38,198 nucleotides of DNA from assembly GCA_026417515.1 (NCBI GenBank), contig JAOADC010000057.1:1-38198 (forward strand). Reading direction: 5' to 3'. Position numbers and translations under genes: made by a program. Within the stretch, counting starts at the first letter, position 1. Each line of letters opens with the position of its first letter. The notes beneath the pieces were generated by a model, which made no database searches, had not been told where the DNA came from, and was given only the letters and a program-made list of their open reading frames with translations. Source of the stretch: Actinomycetota bacterium. Its GTDB lineage: Bacteria > Actinomycetota > Aquicultoria > SKW223. Below are positions 23,397 through 32,387 of this stretch, one piece after another.

Positions 23397-26082
23397 TATT
23401 CAAACCAAGAGTTTCTTTAAGCTTTTGATAAACCTCTGCAAACCCTTTTAAATCTCCTTTTTTCAATTTCTCGTCCATTTCCCTTATTAGGTTAAGCACT
23501 TCGACCTTAAACGAAGCAGGAGTTTTCTTATCCGATTCTTCTGCTTTTTCAGCTGGAGCTGGTCCGCCAACCAGTTCATAGAGTGCTTTTTCGAGGCTTT
23601 CAGCCATAACGACACGTTCAAGATCAGCCGCAATAACTCTCTTCAATTCTGGTATGCTTCCCTGCTCCGATTTCAAATAAAGAGGCTCAATATAAACAAC
23701 ACCAGATCTAAGAGGTATAACAAGTAAATTACCTCTGATGACTTTACTGCCAGCTTGGCTCCAAAGTGTTAGTTCCTTGGAGATTTCTGGATCCTGATTA
23801 ATTCTTGCTTCGACCTGAAGAGGTCCATAAACCAGAGTTCCCTTAGAAAATTTGTAAATTCCACCCTTTCCATAATTCTCTCCGTCAGAGGATACAAAAA
23901 TCCAGGATACAAGATTGTTCTTTCCAAAAGGTGTCATTGGAAGAATTAAGACAAACTCAGGCTCTTTACCATCTTCATTTAAATCGCTGGGCATCATCAC
24001 ATAGTAAGGTTCAACAGGAATGCGAGTGTCTTCATAAACTTCTTCTGAGATAGCCCATCTATCTTCTTTATTGTAGAAAACTTGAACGTCTACCATATGG
24101 TAATTGGAAAGCATTGCAGCCTGCACAGAGAACAGATCGACAGGATATCTAACATGGCTTCTTAAACCTTCAGGCATATCCTTCAAAGGACGAAACATTC
24201 CTGGAAAAATCTTTGCGTAAGCCCTAATTATTGGGTCTTTTTCATCAAATACATATAAAGTTACCCTGCCGCTGTATGCATCAACCACTGCTTTAACAGA
24301 GTTCCTCAGGTAATTAAAGTCCCTTGAGTAAGGTTCCGAGTAAGGAAATTTATCGCTTACAGAATAACCATCGCATATCCAGTAGATCTGTCCGTTAGCA
24401 ATGACAGGATATGGGTCAGAATCGAAAACGAAAAAAGGTGCTATTTTTTTCAGCCTTACATTTATGTTTCTGTCAAAAAGCAAAACGCTATCGTCTTTAA
24501 TTTCTCTTGTCAGCATTATTTTTAAAGCCCCGAATCTAAGCGCGAAAGCCAGTTTTTTAAGATAAGAATCGAGTTTTATTCCACCTTCACCTTGCCACCT
24601 TTCATAAACATTCTTATCCCCGCTTGGGTAACCAAACTCTTCTTCCGCTGTGTTTACTATGATGTAGTTTTCTGTTTTTTCGCCAAAATAAACCTGAGGT
24701 CTTTTTAACTCGAAAACATCATCAGTACTCTTTGGCGGCAAGTCCTTTAAATAAAACACTGGAAGACCCTCTTCAGTGGCCCTATTAACTGAACTTACAA
24801 CTGCACCGTAACCATGGGTGTATTTGAGATGTAGATTTATCCAGGTTCTTGCCCGTTCTGATAAGTTGGTTGTATCGAGTTCGCGAACGCTTATGGCTAC
24901 CTGAGTTTTCTTTCCATCTATCAGATACCTATCTATATCGATATCTGTAAATACATAGTATGAACGTATCGATTGAACCTGATTAAAGACTTCAAAAAGC
25001 GGTTGCGTATCCCAGAGGCGAGCATTTGAAAGAGCAGGATTCTTCATAGATATTTCATCTGTTTTAAGTTCTTTTGGAAATTCAATCGATTTCTCTTTAA
25101 ACATATCAAGATCGTATGCTTCTCTGGTCATAACAATATTGTTTTTAATGTAAGGTCTTTCCATTTTTAATTCATTTGGCGAGACAATATACGCATGGAG
25201 AAAAGCTGGAACAGCTGTTGTGCCCAGGAAATAAGCAATAAGAGAAAAGAGAACCAGGTATCCTGTGAACTTCACTCTCAACAATCTAAATGCCGTTGCG
25301 TAGATGGCTAAGCCTAACAAGACACACGCAACAGACGCTATCTTAAAAAATGGAATTAGATACTTAACATCAACAAAGCCAGGTCCAAAGACGACCCCCT
25401 GTTTAGAATAAGCCAGAGAAAAGATTTTTAAATAGATGCTAACGCCCTCTAAAACAAAGTAAGTGCCAAGAAGCAAAAAAACATGCTTTCTATACCAGTA
25501 AAAAACTTGGACAAACGTGTTCCATGTATAGGTAAGGCTTTTTAAGAAGTAAACAGCAAGAACAATTAATAGGGAACCAAGCAAGAGTGATTTTAACCAG
25601 GTCAGAAAAAACTGATATATTGGCAACTTAAAGAGAAAGAAGGAAACATCTAATCCATACACAGGAACCTTCTTTCCATAAGGAACACTGTTGAAGAATA
25701 AAAGCAACTGTTCCCATCTCGATGAAATTTGAATACTGAACACTGTAGCAACAAATACTGCAAGAACAATGCTTACAGGCTTGTAATACTTCTTTAAATT
25801 TGCTCGAACAATGTAGAGAAACTTCTCTATCCTTGTAAGTGGAATAGCAACATTGATACTCGTTTCTCTTATCACTGGAAGAATGGCAATGTAGATAACT
25901 GAAAGGCTCAGAATAAGACTTATCAGAAAAAGAACAACACTCGCAAATGTCTTATAAAGAAAAACCTTATCATATCCTAAATCAAGGTACCAAAGATACT
26001 CGGTATAAAGATAAGCCAGATTAGGTAGAGCTACGACCAGCGCTATCAAGAAGATTAATAAGATCAGTCTAAGATTTTTCAT
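23365..26082 (-). CDS. UPF0182-family large membrane protein
   Basis: 905 residues. The first 310 or so hold about seven membrane helices (LILLIFLIALVVALPNLAYL; TFASVVLFLISLILSLSVI; IVLAVFVATVF and others), followed by a large soluble part with the UPF0182 segments RPYIKNNIVMTREAYDL, YVFTDIDIDRYLI, RTWINLHLKYTHGYGAV, VYFGEKTENYIIVNT and RYPVDLFSVQAAML. The soluble part is expected outside. The family is widespread in Actinomycetota, cyanobacteria and clostridia and has no known function. The C-terminal 70 residues are charged and Ala-rich (PAEKAEESDKK) and may be a flexible tail. It follows hemY by 18 bp with no obvious ribosome site. Confidence 0.9.
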   Translation of the reverse strand: MKNLRLILLIFLIALVVALPNLAYLYTEYLWYLDLGYDKVFLYKTFASVVLFLISLILSLSVIYIAILPVIRETSINVAIPLTRIEKFLYIVRANLKKYYKPVSIVLAVFVATVFSIQISSRWEQLLLFFNSVPYGKKVPVYGLDVSFFLFKLPIYQFFLTWLKSLLLGSLLIVLAVYFLKSLTYTWNTFVQVFYWYRKHVFLLLGTYFVLEGVSIYLKIFSLAYSKQGVVFGPGFVDVKYLIPFFKIASVACVLLGLAIYATAFRLLRVKFTGYLVLFSLIAYFLGTTAVPAFLHAYIVSPNELKMERPYIKNNIVMTREAYDLDMFKEKSIEFPKELKTDEISMKNPALSNARLWDTQPLFEVFNQVQSIRSYYVFTDIDIDRYLIDGKKTQVAISVRELDTTNLSERARTWINLHLKYTHGYGAVVSSVNRATEEGLPVFYLKDLPPKSTDDVFELKRPQVYFGEKTENYIIVNTAEEEFGYPSGDKNVYERWQGEGGIKLDSYLKKLAFALRFGALKIMLTREIKDDSVLLFDRNINVRLKKIAPFFVFDSDPYPVIANGQIYWICDGYSVSDKFPYSEPYSRDFNYLRNSVKAVVDAYSGRVTLYVFDEKDPIIRAYAKIFPGMFRPLKDMPEGLRSHVRYPVDLFSVQAAMLSNYHMVDVQVFYNKEDRWAISEEVYEDTRIPVEPYYVMMPSDLNEDGKEPEFVLILPMTPFGKNNLVSWIFVSSDGENYGKGGIYKFSKGTLVYGPLQVEARINQDPEISKELTLWSQAGSKVIRGNLLVIPLRSGVVYIEPLYLKSEQGSIPELKRVIAADLERVVMAESLEKALYELVGGPAPAEKAEESDKKTPASFKVEVLNLIREMDEKLKKGDLKGFAEVYQKLKETLGLNNGESTGTKQF

Positions 26083-26100
26083 GTTAGTAAGTTTAACATA

Positions 26101-27537
26101 TTAAAACTTTCTTTCTTTTGCTAACTCTGCCACTCTTTCAGCAACTTCAAAGGAATGCTTTAAGCAGTCTGAAATGCCTATCCCTTTATAAGCGGAACCT
26201 GTAAGGAAAAGACCTGGTACCGAAGAAATTTCCTGAAATACGTTTTCAATCTTTTCCAGATGCCCTTTCTCGTAAAGTGGCATAGAATCTAAGAATCGAC
26301 TTACCTTTACATCATAAGGTTCAGCATTAAAACCTGGCACAAGCACCTTTAAATCATTAAGCGATAATCGTACAAGTTCTTCTTCGCTTAAACCTGCAAG
26401 ATGGCTCTTCTTGCCTCCACCAACAAAGGTTCTAAGCATAAAATAGCCCTCATTAACCCTATCCGGCCATTTGTTGCTTATAAAGGTAACTGCTGAAACA
26501 TTTAGGTTTTCGTTCCCTGCAACAACAATTCCATGCCCTTTTACTGCTGTTTTCAATTCTTTTTCCCTAAAAATAAAGTTAACTGTAGAAACTGAATTAT
26601 ATCTGATACTTTTAAGAATCCGTTTAGCGTCGCCGAAGAAATCAGGAAGGATTTCAGATGTAACAAAAGCAGGGGTTGTAATTACAACTGCATTGTATGT
26701 ATCAGGAATACTATTATTGTTAGCCAACAATCTAAAATCCCTTCCATCAAATTCGACCTTTGAAATCTGTGTATTAAGAAAGATTTTTGTTCTTGAAAGA
26801 GAATTTACCATAGCTTCAAAAAGCTGCTGCATACCCTCTTTAAATGAGATGAAGTAGGAGTAATTTGAATATTTGCCAGAATTTTTTGCGATATTCTTTC
26901 TGCTTTTTAAAAAACCCCTGATCAAACTTCCGTATTTTCTTTCCATATCTAAAAATCTTGGAAAGGTTGCCCTTAAACTGAGTTCGTAGGGATCTGCACC
27001 ATAGATTCCTGCCACAAGTGGCATTGCCAACTTCTCGAGTGCTTCTCGACCAAATCTTCTTAAGACAAACTCTGCAAGGGTCTCGTCTTCATTGGAACTT
27101 CTAGGAATAAATAACTCAAGACCCATCCTTATTTTTGCTAAGGGGCTGAAGAGTCCTGTTTTTATGAACGGCGCAAATTTGGTTGGTACGAAAGAAATCA
27201 CACCTTCTGGAAGTTCAAAAAGTCTATTTTTTGAAAATATGAAGGTTCCCTTATTTTCTTCCCTCGTAGAAACCAGTTGATCTAAAATTCCGATTTCTTC
27301 GGCTACAAGCAATGGCATTGGTTTATCTTTCACAAAGCAGTCAGGTCCACATTCATAGATCGCTCCGTTTTCCCTAACAGTTTTTACCTTTCCAAAAAGT
27401 CTTTCAGACGACTCGAATAAATGTATCTCTGCCTCAGGCATCAATTTTTGAAAACGATAACAGAAACCAATGCCTGAAGCTCCAGCGCCAATTACTGCTA
27501 CTTTAAACTGTCTTGGTTTTTCAGAATTGCCCGACAT
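26101..27537 (-). CDS. hemY: Protoporphyrinogen/coproporphyrinogen oxidase HemY (CgoX)
   Basis: 478 residues from the chosen ATG. The FAD Rossmann motif is VIGAGASG (GxGxxG at 17-22), followed by the porphyrinogen-oxidase pattern SSERLFGKVKTV...YECGPDCFV, YELSLRATFPRF and the C-terminal FAD contact GLFLTGSAYKGIGISDCLKHSFEVAE. In Gram-positive-type bacteria this enzyme oxidises coproporphyrinogen III to coproporphyrin III, using oxygen. Start: the ATG at 27535-27537 follows GGGAAGAG; a TTG at 27567 would add 10 residues but has no ribosome site. Overlaps hemH by 17 nt. Lies in the order hemE-hemH-hemY, the operon known from Bacillus. Confidence 0.9.
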   Translation of the reverse strand: MSGNSEKPRQFKVAVIGAGASGIGFCYRFQKLMPEAEIHLFESSERLFGKVKTVRENGAIYECGPDCFVKDKPMPLLVAEEIGILDQLVSTREENKGTFIFSKNRLFELPEGVISFVPTKFAPFIKTGLFSPLAKIRMGLELFIPRSSNEDETLAEFVLRRFGREALEKLAMPLVAGIYGADPYELSLRATFPRFLDMERKYGSLIRGFLKSRKNIAKNSGKYSNYSYFISFKEGMQQLFEAMVNSLSRTKIFLNTQISKVEFDGRDFRLLANNNSIPDTYNAVVITTPAFVTSEILPDFFGDAKRILKSIRYNSVSTVNFIFREKELKTAVKGHGIVVAGNENLNVSAVTFISNKWPDRVNEGYFMLRTFVGGGKKSHLAGLSEEELVRLSLNDLKVLVPGFNAEPYDVKVSRFLDSMPLYEKGHLEKIENVFQEISSVPGLFLTGSAYKGIGISDCLKHSFEVAERVAELAKERKF

Positions 27538-28438
27538 CGATCTCTTCCCAGTAATTCTCTTTTTCAAGAAGATTCACAACAAACTGCAAGAATAATGGAT
27601 TCTTAAGGGGTGTACAAACCCTTTTAAAATAGATTCCCTTCTTTAAGCAGACATTTTTTGCTTCAATATCAAGGTCATAAAGAGTTTCTACATTCTCTTG
27701 CAGAAAACCTGAAGGAATAAGAAGTAATTTGCTCCCTTCTTCAATTTTTTCAAGGATATCAATCAGGTCAGGACCAAGCCACTCTCCGCCTCTTCTTCCC
27801 TTGCTCTGATAAGCTATCCTGTATTTTTTGAATCCAAAAAATTCAGAGACTTTTCTTGCAAATACCTCTGCTTGCTTGCTGTAGACGTCCTTAGCGTATG
27901 GATCTGTCAAAGGTAATGAGTGAGCAGTGTAAATAACTTCATCAAAATCAGTGTGTTGCTTCGACTTTGAAATTTCATCCACCCATACATTAAGATAAGA
28001 TTCTTCTACAAAATAGTTGGAAGCAAGTTTTATAGATACCTGATTTAATCCAGTTTCCTTTAAAACTTCATTAACAGGTTTGAGATATCCCTTTAAAGAC
28101 CATTCAGAAGAAAATGGATTCATTGTAAAGATGTAAAACTTTGAGCAACCTGACTGGATTTTCTTTTTGACAATCTCCTTAACTGAGGGCTCTGAGAATC
28201 TAAAAGCAAAGTCAACATCATAAGAAGAGATTAAGGGTTTCAGTTTTTCTACGAATTCTTGAATATCAAATGTTACAGGGGATTTTCCACCAATTGCTGC
28301 GTATCTTCTTCTGTTAATCTCAAGAACTGGCTTTGGTACATTATTAGAAAGTACTTTTTGGATAAACTCATCGACTTCTGCTTCGTTTCTCGGCCCACCA
28401 TAAGCAAGCACTAAGAAGCAACCTTTTTTAGTTGTCAA
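27521..28438 (-). CDS. hemH: Ferrochelatase HemH (coproporphyrin ferrochelatase, CpfC)
   Basis: 305 residues; inserts iron into a porphyrin. The catalytic His173 (YTAHSLP), the SKGRRGGEWLGPDL segment and Glu251 in NVETLYDLD are seen. In most members the residues before ETL include Asp-His; here they are Glu-Asn, a modest departure. The start is TTG with a distant GAGGAG. With hemE upstream and hemY downstream, and by analogy to Gram-positive bacteria, the likely substrate is coproporphyrin III. The last step, ChdC (HemQ), is not in the window. Confidence 0.9.
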   Translation of the reverse strand: MTTKKGCFLVLAYGGPRNEAEVDEFIQKVLSNNVPKPVLEINRRRYAAIGGKSPVTFDIQEFVEKLKPLISSYDVDFAFRFSEPSVKEIVKKKIQSGCSKFYIFTMNPFSSEWSLKGYLKPVNEVLKETGLNQVSIKLASNYFVEESYLNVWVDEISKSKQHTDFDEVIYTAHSLPLTDPYAKDVYSKQAEVFARKVSEFFGFKKYRIAYQSKGRRGGEWLGPDLIDILEKIEEGSKLLLIPSGFLQENVETLYDLDIEAKNVCLKKGIYFKRVCTPLKNPLFLQFVVNLLEKENYWEEIDVGQF

Positions 28439-28459
28439 AGTAGGTGCTCAACTCCTCTA

Positions 28460-29509
28460 TTATCTCGAGTTTCTTATTTTTTCAGATTCTTCGTGAACAA
28501 AGTCTACAAGGAAAGCAACCGAATCTATAGGTGTCTGTGGTGTTAGCCCATGTCCCAAATTAAACACATGGCCTGAAAAACTACTCGCTCTATCAAGAAC
28601 ATCCTTAGCGTGCTTTCTAATAACCTCCCTATCTGCATAGAGAACCATTGGATCTAAATTGCCCTGAATGGCTTTTTCGTCACCAATGATTTTCCATGCA
28701 TCATCAATGTTTATTCTCCAATCAACACCCACGGCATTAGAACCTAATTCTTTTATGTAGTTGAAAAAGCCAGATGTCATCGTTCCAAAGTATATTGTTG
28801 GTTTGTTGTATTGCTTAAGTTCCTCAAAAATTCTTTTCAAATATGGAAATGCGAATTCTTTGAAATCCATTGGAGTTAGTGCTCCTATCCAGGAATCAAA
28901 AACCTGAACAGCATCTGCACCTTCTTCAAGCTGCATTTTCAGGTAATCTATAACTGTATCAGTTATTTTTTCAAGCAGAAGTCTGAAAGCCTCTGGCTGA
29001 TTCCACATCATCTTTTTAACCTTTGCATAATCTTTTGAATGTCCGCCTTCTACAGCGTAGCTTGCAAGAGTGAACGGTGCTCCAGCAAAACCAATAAGTG
29101 CCTTCTCATCTCCAAGTTCTTTTCTCAGCATTCTTACAGCTTCTCCAACGAAACCCGTATCTTGCCTTGCATTTGCTACTCTCAAATTTTCAACATCTTT
29201 CATACTTGAAACAGGGTTCTCAATCTGAGGCCCCTTAGATTCAAAAAATTCAAGCTTCAATCCCATAGGTGGAAGTGGTATGAGAATATCAGAAAATAGA
29301 ATTGCTGCATCAAGCTCAAATCTTCTCAATGGTTGTAAAGTAACTTCTACGGCAAGTTCAGGTGTTCTGCACATTTCAAGAAAGGAGTGTTTTTCTCTTA
29401 CTGCACGGTATTCAGGAAGGTAACGCCCTGCCTGTCTCATAAGCCAAATGGGAGTGTAAGGAACTTCTTCTCTTCTTAGAGATGCAACAAAAACCTGTCT
29501 TGGGTTCAC
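28460..29509 (-). CDS. hemE: Uroporphyrinogen decarboxylase
   Basis: 349 residues. The substrate-binding signature WLMRQAGRYLPEYRAVR is near the N-terminus, followed by FSDILIPLPPMG, FAGAPFTLASYAVEGGHSKDY and the C-terminal NLGHGLTPQTPIDSV. It decarboxylates uroporphyrinogen III to coproporphyrinogen III. Start: a GTG at 29507-29509 follows AAGTGAGGT by 7 nt; the GTG three codons upstream (29518) lies within that ribosome site and is less likely. First of the three heme genes, 66 bp after the ftsZ stop. Confidence 0.96.
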   Translation of the reverse strand: MNPRQVFVASLRREEVPYTPIWLMRQAGRYLPEYRAVREKHSFLEMCRTPELAVEVTLQPLRRFELDAAILFSDILIPLPPMGLKLEFFESKGPQIENPVSSMKDVENLRVANARQDTGFVGEAVRMLRKELGDEKALIGFAGAPFTLASYAVEGGHSKDYAKVKKMMWNQPEAFRLLLEKITDTVIDYLKMQLEEGADAVQVFDSWIGALTPMDFKEFAFPYLKRIFEELKQYNKPTIYFGTMTSGFFNYIKELGSNAVGVDWRINIDDAWKIIGDEKAIQGNLDPMVLYADREVIRKHAKDVLDRASSFSGHVFNLGHGLTPQTPIDSVAFLVDFVHEESEKIRNSR

Positions 29510-29575
29510 CAAATACACCTCACTTAAGTGGATTTCAAACAGGAATTGATTTTAAATCAAAAATCTTGCAGAGGT

Positions 29576-30631
29576 CTAACTTTTATCTTCTTTTAGAAAA
29601 TCAGGAATTTCAAATTCTATCTTCGGGATCTCGTCTTTAAATGGAACTTTTCCCTCAGCAGCAAGATCTATTCTTGCTTCACGCTTTTTATCAAAGCCTG
29701 CTGCTATAACTGTCACTTTTACCTGATCTCCCAGGCTTTCATCGATAACTGCACCGAAAATGATATTTGCTTCTGGATCTGCGGCTTTTGAAATTATTTC
29801 AGCAGCTTCATGGACTTCATAAAGACCTAAATCAGGACCACCAGAAATATTTAAAAGTATACCTTTTGCTCCTTCAATGCTTTCTTCAAGAAGTGGTGAT
29901 GTGATTGCAAGTTCTGCTGCTTGAATCGCCCTGTTGTCTCCTGAAGACACACCTATACCCATCAGTGCAGAACCCGCATCCTTCATAATTGCCTTAACAT
30001 CAGCAAAATCCAGATTAATAAGACCTGGTACTGTGATTAAGTCAGTGATACCCTGAACACCCTGACGCAATACATCATCTGCCATCTTGAACGCTTCGAT
30101 AATTGACGTCTTCTTATCTGCAACTGCAAGAAGATTGTCGTTCGGAATCACTATCAGGGTATCCACCTTTTCTTTTAACTTCTTTATTCCTTCCTCTGCC
30201 TGAACTGCTCTTCTTCTTCCCTCAAAGCCAAATGGTCGTGTAACAACCCCTACAGTTAAAGCTCCTATTTCTTCCTTTGCTATTTCAGCAATTATAGGCG
30301 CTGCACCAGTTCCAGTTCCTCCTCCTTTGCCAGCAGTAATAAAAACCATATCAGCACCCTGAAGGGCTTCACGTATCTTATCCCGGCTTTCTTCTGCTGC
30401 CTGTGCACCGATCTCAGGATTAGAGCCTGCACCCAGGCCTCTTGTTACCTTCTCGCCTATGTGAATCTTTAGATCAGCCTGTGACATAGCAAGCTGTTGT
30501 GCATCTGTGTTAACAGCAATGAACTCTACTCCTTTTAAACCGGATTCTATCATTCGGTTGATTGCGTTTGTTCCTCCTCCACCAACGCCAATAACTTTGA
30601 TGACTGCTAAATAGGTGCCGGGTGTGTTCAT
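29576..30631 (-). CDS. ftsZ: Cell division protein FtsZ
   Basis: 351 residues; the tubulin-like GTPase that forms the division ring. GTP-binding motif GGGTGTG is at 103-109, the N-terminal glycine loop [11 protein letters not shown] at 13-23, and the T7 loop [11 protein letters not shown], needed for hydrolysis, at 206-216. The tail ends EIPDFL (341-346), the conserved peptide for SepF/FtsA/ZipA-type partners. The linker between the core and this peptide is only about 25 residues. Strong ribosome site (AAGGAGGAG), directly preceded by a dyad. Confidence 0.98.
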   Translation of the reverse strand: MNTPGTYLAVIKVIGVGGGGTNAINRMIESGLKGVEFIAVNTDAQQLAMSQADLKIHIGEKVTRGLGAGSNPEIGAQAAEESRDKIREALQGADMVFITAGKGGGTGTGAAPIIAEIAKEEIGALTVGVVTRPFGFEGRRRAVQAEEGIKKLKEKVDTLIVIPNDNLLAVADKKTSIIEAFKMADDVLRQGVQGITDLITVPGLINLDFADVKAIMKDAGSALMGIGVSSGDNRAIQAAELAITSPLLEESIEGAKGILLNISGGPDLGLYEVHEAAEIISKAADPEANIIFGAVIDESLGDQVKVTVIAAGFDKKREARIDLAAEGKVPFKDEIPKIEFEIPDFLKEDKS

Positions 30632-30641
30632 TTTCTCCTCC

Positions 30642-30658
30642 TTAAACCAATGGTTTAA
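30642..30658. repeat. 17-bp dyad abutting the ftsZ ribosome site
   Basis: TTAAACCA (30642-30649) and TGGTTTAA (30651-30658) are perfect complements around one base, in the 108-bp gap between ftsQ and ftsZ. The ftsZ Shine-Dalgarno is immediately next to it. It could be an operator or an RNA fold that changes ribosome access. No good promoter is evident next to it. Confidence 0.45.
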
Positions 30659-30739
30659 AGTTTATTTATTAAGTGTTAACTTTTGATTAAAAGATTAAAT
30701 AAAATAAATTCAAATTTCAACATTTTTGATTTTTAGTTT

Positions 30740-31501
30740 TTATGGCTGCTCTTTAACAATCGGATTGTCCGGAACCCTTATATCAATCGATATTGCTTTC
30801 TTTCCTTCCTTTCTTAATATCTCTTTAATAATCTGGTTCTTCTTATCCATATACTCGGCCTGTCCATAAATTACCTCAGTTCCTCCGATGTAGAAAATCA
30901 ATTTATCTTCAGAGGGCGCTGAAATAACAAGAACCTGCTTTTTAAGATCGCTATCAAGACTCTTATAAACCTTCATTGCTTCCTTAAACTCGCTGCTTTT
31001 TAAATACGATCCAACTTTTAGTTTCTTCAATGGTAGATCAGCTATTTCAATAAGATCAGATGATTCGAGACGTTTTTCAAGAATCATGCCATCAACTGAA
31101 ACCAGGTAAAAAATACCGTCTTCTGAAACCTGCGCAAGAGGCTTTCTCTCAACGATGTTTATATCAATCCTATCAGGATACCTGCGTGTAATTTCTGCAG
31201 ACTTTATCCAGGTATCTTTTAGCAAAAGTTCTCTGACATCTGTTACAGGCGCTCTAAATATATTCTTTCCGATTAGCATTTTTTTTGCCTTTTCAATGCG
31301 CACTAAAGAAGCATGAGAAGTTTTTGAGACGGCAACCTGCTTAACCTTAAAAACTTCTGAACTTAGAAAGAAGAAAATGACAAGTGCAACTAAAAACAAT
31401 CCAGCGAAGAACAAAGCAATCCTTACACGCTGCCTTTTTCTAGCTTCCTGTATCTTTTTCTCCCGCTCTTTTCTCTTCCTTTCCTTAAGTGTCTCAGTCA
31501 A
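30740..31501 (-). CDS. ftsQ: Cell division protein FtsQ/DivIB
   Basis: 253 residues: a very basic cytoplasmic N-terminus (about 1-26), one membrane helix (about 27-46, IALFFAGLFLVALVIFFFL), then the POTRA domain (VFKVKQVAVSKTSHASLVRIEKAKKMLIGKNIF) and beta domain with SAEITRRYPDRIDINIVERKPLAQV. It recruits and stabilises the late divisome. The TTG start overlaps the murB stop by 8 nt. Only a non-coding gap separates it from ftsZ, so no ftsA. Confidence 0.93.
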   Translation of the reverse strand: MTETLKERKRKEREKKIQEARKRQRVRIALFFAGLFLVALVIFFFLSSEVFKVKQVAVSKTSHASLVRIEKAKKMLIGKNIFRAPVTDVRELLLKDTWIKSAEITRRYPDRIDINIVERKPLAQVSEDGIFYLVSVDGMILEKRLESSDLIEIADLPLKKLKVGSYLKSSEFKEAMKVYKSLDSDLKKQVLVISAPSEDKLIFYIGGTEVIYGQAEYMDKKNQIIKEILRKEGKKAISIDIRVPDNPIVKEQP

Positions 31502-32387
31502 CTTCTACAAACTCCCCCAAGAGAATGATCTCCGGTTCAAGCATCACTTTAAACTTTGAATAAACTTCGTGTTGAATCTTTCTCATTAAATTGTAAATCT
31601 CTTGTGCCGTTGCAGAACCAACATTTACTATAAAATTTGCATGAATTTCTGAAACCATTGCGCCACCTAATTTGTATCCTTTTAGCCCTGCAGCTTCAAT
31701 AAGCCTTCCAGCAAAATCTCCCTTTGGATTCTTAAAAACAGAACCAGCCGTCCTTTGTTGCAAAGGTTGCGTTCTTTTTCTTTCAGCAAAATAACTCTCC
31801 ATTTTCTTCTTGATTTCTTCCTGAACACTTTCGACAAGCTTAAACGCAGCTTCAAGAATGATTTTTTTGTTACTTATGGAAGAAAAACGGTAGCCGAACT
31901 CTACTTCTTCTTTTCTCAATTTCTCCAGCGAAAGACTGTCTGAATCAAAAACTGTGATAGTCGAAATAATATCGCTTATTGAAAAGCCATGAGCGCCAGC
32001 GTTCATCTTTACTGCTCCTCCCACTGTTCCGGGGATACCTGCAGCCCACTCGAGTCCGGAAAGAGACCTGCTAAAAGCCAACGAAGCAGTCCTTACAAGC
32101 TGCGCTCCTCCTCCTGCAACCAATGTATTCTCTTCTATTACAATTCTTGCAAACTCTTTTGAGAGCTTTAAAACAAGACCGCGGAAGCCCTTGTCTGATA
32201 CAAGAAGGTTGGTTCCTTTACCGAGCACAAAGATATCTAAATAGTGTTCGTTAGAAAAAGCAACAGCCTGCTTCAGTTCAGAGAGGTTGCCCACTTGTGC
32301 AAAGTAATCAGCAGGGCCCCCAACTTTAAAACTTGTGAATTGCGAAAGAGGAACTTTCCGTTCTATAAAGTTAGGAGTTTTCATCAC
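31494..32387 (-). CDS. murB: UDP-N-acetylenolpyruvoylglucosamine reductase
   Basis: 297 residues, FAD-dependent reduction to UDP-MurNAc. FAD-binding segments VLGKGTNLLVSD and GLEWAAGIPGTVGGAVKMNAGAHG are present. The catalytic Ser216 (TAGSVFKNP), the Tyr-Arg pair of FGYRFS and the final Glu286 (LEPEI) complete the active site. The start overlaps the murC stop as ATGA, implying coupling. Confidence 0.97.
   Translation of the reverse strand: MMKTPNFIERKVPLSQFTSFKVGGPADYFAQVGNLSELKQAVAFSNEHYLDIFVLGKGTNLLVSDKGFRGLVLKLSKEFARIVIEENTLVAGGGAQLVRTASLAFSRSLSGLEWAAGIPGTVGGAVKMNAGAHGFSISDIISTITVFDSDSLSLEKLRKEEVEFGYRFSSISNKKIILEAAFKLVESVQEEIKKKMESYFAERKRTQPLQQRTAGSVFKNPKGDFAGRLIEAAGLKGYKLGGAMVSEIHANFIVNVGSATAQEIYNLMRKIQHEVYSKFKVMLEPEIILLGEFVEVD

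Noticed and set aside
29521-29530. Palindrome CACTTAAGTG upstream of hemE as an operator.
   Set aside because: Ten bases, overlapping the ribosome site region, and of a length expected by chance in AT-rich spacers.
30632-30739. A degraded ftsA between ftsQ and ftsZ.
   Set aside because: Only 108 bases, with no similarity to FtsA in any frame that I can see.
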